64,000 bases of DNA from an uncultured Oscillospiraceae bacterium (GTDB lineage Bacteria > Bacillota > Clostridia > Oscillospirales > Oscillospiraceae), in the NCBI GenBank assembly GCA_934659425.1, contig CAKUHU010000003.1, forward strand, positions 62,001-126,000, in the 5' to 3' direction. The notes under the pieces were generated by a model, which did no database searches, had not been told where the DNA came from, and was given only the letters and a program-made list of their open reading frames with translations. Position 1 is the stretch's first letter. Each line of letters opens with the position of its first letter. The position numbers and the translations under genes were made by a program. Shown here piece by piece: positions 61,724-64,000 of this stretch.

Positions 61724-61864
61724 ATGGACAAAGGAATGTGCGAGCGGCGCAAACAGATCCAGGTCATCGTGGATGAAATTGACCGGTGCATTCAGGAAAA
61801 ATGGAAGTTTTTAAGGCAGGGGTTGACGAAAGAAGTCTTTTCCTATATAATACATTTTATATGA
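61724..61864 (+). CDS. Short open frame resembling the N-terminus of an AraC-type regulator
   Basis: A 46-residue frame reads MDKGMCERRKQIQVIVDEID then RCIQEK, similar to the first helix of Clostridia AraC-family regulators, and then departs from it (WKFLRQGLTKEVFSY). It has no strong ribosome site. The promoter for the MATE gene overlaps its 3' half. It is probably a gene fragment rather than a functional protein. The gap 61629-61933 holds no other gene. Confidence 0.4.
   Translation: MDKGMCERRKQIQVIVDEIDRCIQEKWKFLRQGLTKEVFSYIIHFI
61823..61851 (+). promoter_or_regulatory. MATE gene promoter
   Basis: TTGACG and perfect TATAAT are separated by 17 bases, 82 bases upstream of the MATE start. 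Confidence 0.8.
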
Positions 61865-61933
61865 GTGCTTGCGGGCCGCGACGTCTGTTGCGGCCCCTTT
61901 TACACCTTATTGGTGAGAGAAGGAGGTCAATTC

Positions 61934-63310
61934 GTGTCAGGTCAAGTTCGAGAGAATAAGATGGGAATTATGCCGGTGGGGAAGCTGCTGATGAATATGT
62001 CGCTGCCCATGATGATCGCTATGCTGGTCCAGGCCCTTTATAATGTGGTGGACAGCTATTTTGTGGCAAAGATCAGTCAGGATGCGCTGAATGCGGTGAG
62101 TCTCGCTTTCCCGGTGCAGAATTTGATGATTTCTGTGGCAGTAGGTACTGGCGTAGGTGTCAATGCGCTTCTGTCCAAGAACTTGGGAGAGAAGAATTTT
62201 GAGTCAGCAAACGAGGTGGCTGGAAATGGCTTGACTCTCTCCTTTTTCAGCGGCCTGATTTTTATTGCGATGGGACTGCTTTTGCCCAGGGCATTCTTTC
62301 AGGCCCAGACGGACATTCCCGGCATTGTAGAGTATGGAACCACCTATTTGACGATCTGCTGTGTCTGTTCTATGGGAATGTTTTTGGGAGTCATGCTGGA
62401 CAGGCTGCTTCAATCTACCGGGAGAACTGCCCTTACCATGTGCACCCAAGGAGTGGGAGCGGTGGTCAATATCGTGATGGATCCGCTTTTGATTTTTGGG
62501 CTGGGCCCCTTTCCGCAGTTGGGGGTCGCGGGGGCGGCAGTGGCCACCGTATTGGGGCAGATCGTGGGTGCGGCTCTGTCTGTTATCATCAACCTGGGCT
62601 TTAACCGGGATTTGACCTTTGCTTTCCGCTACTTGAAGCTCCAAGGCCGGATCGTTAAACGAATTTACGCGGTGGGACTGCCCACCACTGTGATGAACTC
62701 CATCAGTTCCGTGATGGTTTTCGGCATGAATCAAATCTTGATCTCTTTTACCGATGCCGCTACAGCGGTATTTGGGGTCTATTTCAAGCTGCAGTCCTTT
62801 ATTTTTATGCCGGTTTTTGGACTCAACAACGGCATGGTGCCTATCATTGCGTATAATTACGGCGCCCACAAACCGGACCGGATCATGAAGACCATGCGCC
62901 TTGCCGCGGTTACGGCAGTTTGTATCATGCTGGTGGGCCTGTTGATCGCAGAGACCTTTCCCGCGCAGCTTTTACAGCTGTTTGAAGCGTCAGAGGAAAT
63001 GCTCATCATCGGTGTGCCCGCGCTGCGGATCATTTGCTCCTGCTTCATTTTTGCTGGGTTCAACGTGGTCTCCGGCTCCACATTTCAGGCGTTGGGACAT
63101 GGTGTGCTCAGTATGATAGTATCCATTGTCCGGCAGCTCGTGATCCTTTTGCCTGTAGCCCTGCTTCTCTCTTTTACAGGACGGTTGGAGCTGGTTTGGC
63201 TGGCCTTTCCCATTGCAGAGATTGCCGCGGTACTCATGTGTGTACTGTTTACCCACCGTATCGTCCGCACCGTCATCCGTCCCATGGCGGCGGAAAAAGC
63301 GAAAATGTAA
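61934..63310 (+). CDS. MATE family efflux transporter
   Basis: The 458-residue protein has twelve membrane helices in two homologous halves. MATE features include MIAMLVQALYNVVDSYFVAK, GVGVNALLSKNLGEKN, GVGAVVNIVMDPLLIFGLGP and GLNNGMVPIIAYNYGAHKPD. It is likely a sodium- or proton-driven drug or metabolite exporter. The start is GTG at 61934 behind AAGGAGG; an upstream in-frame ATG at 61865 lacks one. Confidence 0.92.
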   Translation: MSGQVRENKMGIMPVGKLLMNMSLPMMIAMLVQALYNVVDSYFVAKISQDALNAVSLAFPVQNLMISVAVGTGVGVNALLSKNLGEKNFESANEVAGNGLTLSFFSGLIFIAMGLLLPRAFFQAQTDIPGIVEYGTTYLTICCVCSMGMFLGVMLDRLLQSTGRTALTMCTQGVGAVVNIVMDPLLIFGLGPFPQLGVAGAAVATVLGQIVGAALSVIINLGFNRDLTFAFRYLKLQGRIVKRIYAVGLPTTVMNSISSVMVFGMNQILISFTDAATAVFGVYFKLQSFIFMPVFGLNNGMVPIIAYNYGAHKPDRIMKTMRLAAVTAVCIMLVGLLIAETFPAQLLQLFEASEEMLIIGVPALRIICSCFIFAGFNVVSGSTFQALGHGVLSMIVSIVRQLVILLPVALLLSFTGRLELVWLAFPIAEIAAVLMCVLFTHRIVRTVIRPMAAEKAKM

Positions 63311-63320
63311 CCAAATCTGA

Positions 63321-63361
63321 CAAAGCTCCCTGGCGGCATGCGTGCAGCTGGGGAGCTTTGA
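63321..63361 (+). terminator. MATE gene terminator
   Basis: The arms caaagctccc and gggagctttg enclose about 20 bases with internal pairing, followed by a weak T-run. Confidence 0.65.
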
Positions 63362-63475
63362 TTCTTTCCTGGATGAAGCGGCGAAAGGGTAAGCGAAGGC
63401 AGCTTTGCCGCGCTGTGCGCTCCCTGGAGCTGACTTGGGGGGATAGCTGTGATCAGCGGGGCATCTGTCTGCCGC

Positions 63476-63504
63476 TTGCGGATTTACCAGTTTTGCGCTA
63501 TACT
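63476..63504 (+). promoter_or_regulatory. mrnC promoter
   Basis: TTGCGG and TATACT are separated by 17 bases, 38 bases upstream of mrnC. Confidence 0.6.
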
Positions 63505-63542
63505 ATGAGTTACTTTTATGCCCATAGAGAGTAGGGAGACTT

Positions 63543-63944
63543 ATGATCGACTATTTTCATTTGAATGCGGAGCGGGAGACCCTCCATACCATCAGCAGTT
63601 TGGGCCTGGCCCATCTGGGGGACGCGGTCTTTGAGCTGATGGTGCGCTCCTGGCTGTGCCTGAGCGGAAAGGCAACCGCCAAGGGACTTCATAAGGCTGC
63701 GGTGCATTATGTGGCGGCTCCGGCACAAGCCAAGGTGGCGGAAAAGATCCTGCCCGTTTTGACCGGGGAGGAGCAAGATGTGTTTCGTCGGGGCCGCAAT
63801 GCCAGCCCGCACTCCATCCCGCAAAACGCCAGCCGGGAGGAATATCAGGCGGCCACTGCGCTGGAGGCCCTGTTTGGCTGGCTGTACTTGAAGGGTGAGA
63901 ATGACCGGCTCAATGAGCTGTTTGCTATGATGATGGAGGAATAG
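63543..63944 (+). CDS. mrnC: Mini-ribonuclease III
   Basis: Mini-III matures 23S rRNA ends. The 133-residue protein is an RNase III catalytic domain without a dsRNA-binding domain: LGLAHLGDAVFELMVRSWLC, FRRGRNASPHSIPQNASREE, YQAATALEALFGWLYLKGE. The Asp and Glu of both metal motifs are present. GTAGGGAG precedes the ATG. Confidence 0.95.
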   Translation: MIDYFHLNAERETLHTISSLGLAHLGDAVFELMVRSWLCLSGKATAKGLHKAAVHYVAAPAQAKVAEKILPVLTGEEQDVFRRGRNASPHSIPQNASREEYQAATALEALFGWLYLKGENDRLNELFAMMMEE

Positions 63945-63947
63945 GAA

Positions 63948-64000
63948 ATGGCCTTAGACGCACTTTGCCTGTCTGCTGTGGTGCGGGAGCTCCGCACTGC
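63948..64000 (+). CDS. rqcH: Rqc2/RqcH homologue (NFACT, FbpA-like), 5' end only
   Basis: The 17 codons present read MALDALCLSAVVRELRT, matching the start of NFACT proteins that add alanine tails to stalled nascent chains. It starts 3 bases after mrnC with GGA as the ribosome site. The rest lies outside the window, so the assignment rests on a short segment. Confidence 0.7.
   Translation, partial: MALDALCLSAVVRELRT

Overview
The window looks like chromosomal DNA of an anaerobic, spore-forming Clostridia bacterium, probably Oscillospiraceae (Flavonifractor/Lawsonibacter-like). I infer this from the G+C-rich codon usage, the complete rnfCDGEAB operon, rubrerythrin and rubredoxin, the YmxH and LysM/GH18 spore-type proteins, SufCBDSU, and Clostridia-type T-box and SAM-I leaders. 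The genus assignment is an inference and no database search was possible.

Layout. 1-2413 (minus): the 5' end of recR, then rpe and a threonine ammonia-lyase gene (ilvA). 2702-7578 (plus): an AT-rich NERD nuclease-like gene, then an envelope cluster xpaC-like / telA / TPM-domain / DUF975. 7650-13732 (minus): branched-chain amino acid genes ilvB-ilvN-ilvC behind an Ile-type T-box, with ilvD further downstream beyond a decayed HTH gene. 13901-19162 (plus): the Rnf complex. 19178-24518 (minus): degV, a decayed gene, and the translation/SRP operon ylxM-ffh-rpsP-khpA-rimM-trmD, with no rplS after trmD. 24695-30480: a tRNA-Leu(CAA) followed by a heavily decayed integrative conjugative element. It keeps remnants of integrase, ParB, a CPBP protein, a lipoprotein and a CHAP hydrolase, plus a still-open HTH regulator/KTR gene pair with a perfect operator palindrome. 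30648-35417: lysE, two tRNA-Ser genes, efp, a CD1247-like acidic zinc-ribbon protein, a sirtuin, a PaaI thioesterase, an Smr protein, tRNA-Ser(CGA) and a frameshifted formate/nitrite channel. 35684-38600 (minus): three envelope enzymes. 38668-41607 (plus): ymxH, glmS, rubrerythrin. 41834-42262: resolvase and S-layer-domain debris. 42411-50073: a cytidylate-kinase-like gene, then a TetR regulator divergent from a small protein, an MMPL transporter and a 1146-residue surface protein. 50163-58157: a dehydrogenase remnant, rubredoxin, a rhomboid-like protein, SAM-riboswitch-controlled metK and the suf operon. 58288-64000: glycosyltransferase, O-antigen ligase, NlpC/P60 enzyme, MATE transporter, mini-RNase III and the start of rqcH.

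How the genes fit together. IlvA supplies 2-oxobutanoate for isoleucine, and IlvBN, IlvC and IlvD supply the shared branched-chain steps; the T-box probably reads uncharged tRNA-Ile. Rnf couples ferredoxin oxidation to ion pumping and NAD+ reduction, and SufCBDSU builds the Fe-S clusters Rnf needs. The best candidate for an undescribed system is the TetR / 102-aa protein / MMPL with a bactofilin-like tail / GLUG-coiled-coil membrane protein set at 43052-50073.
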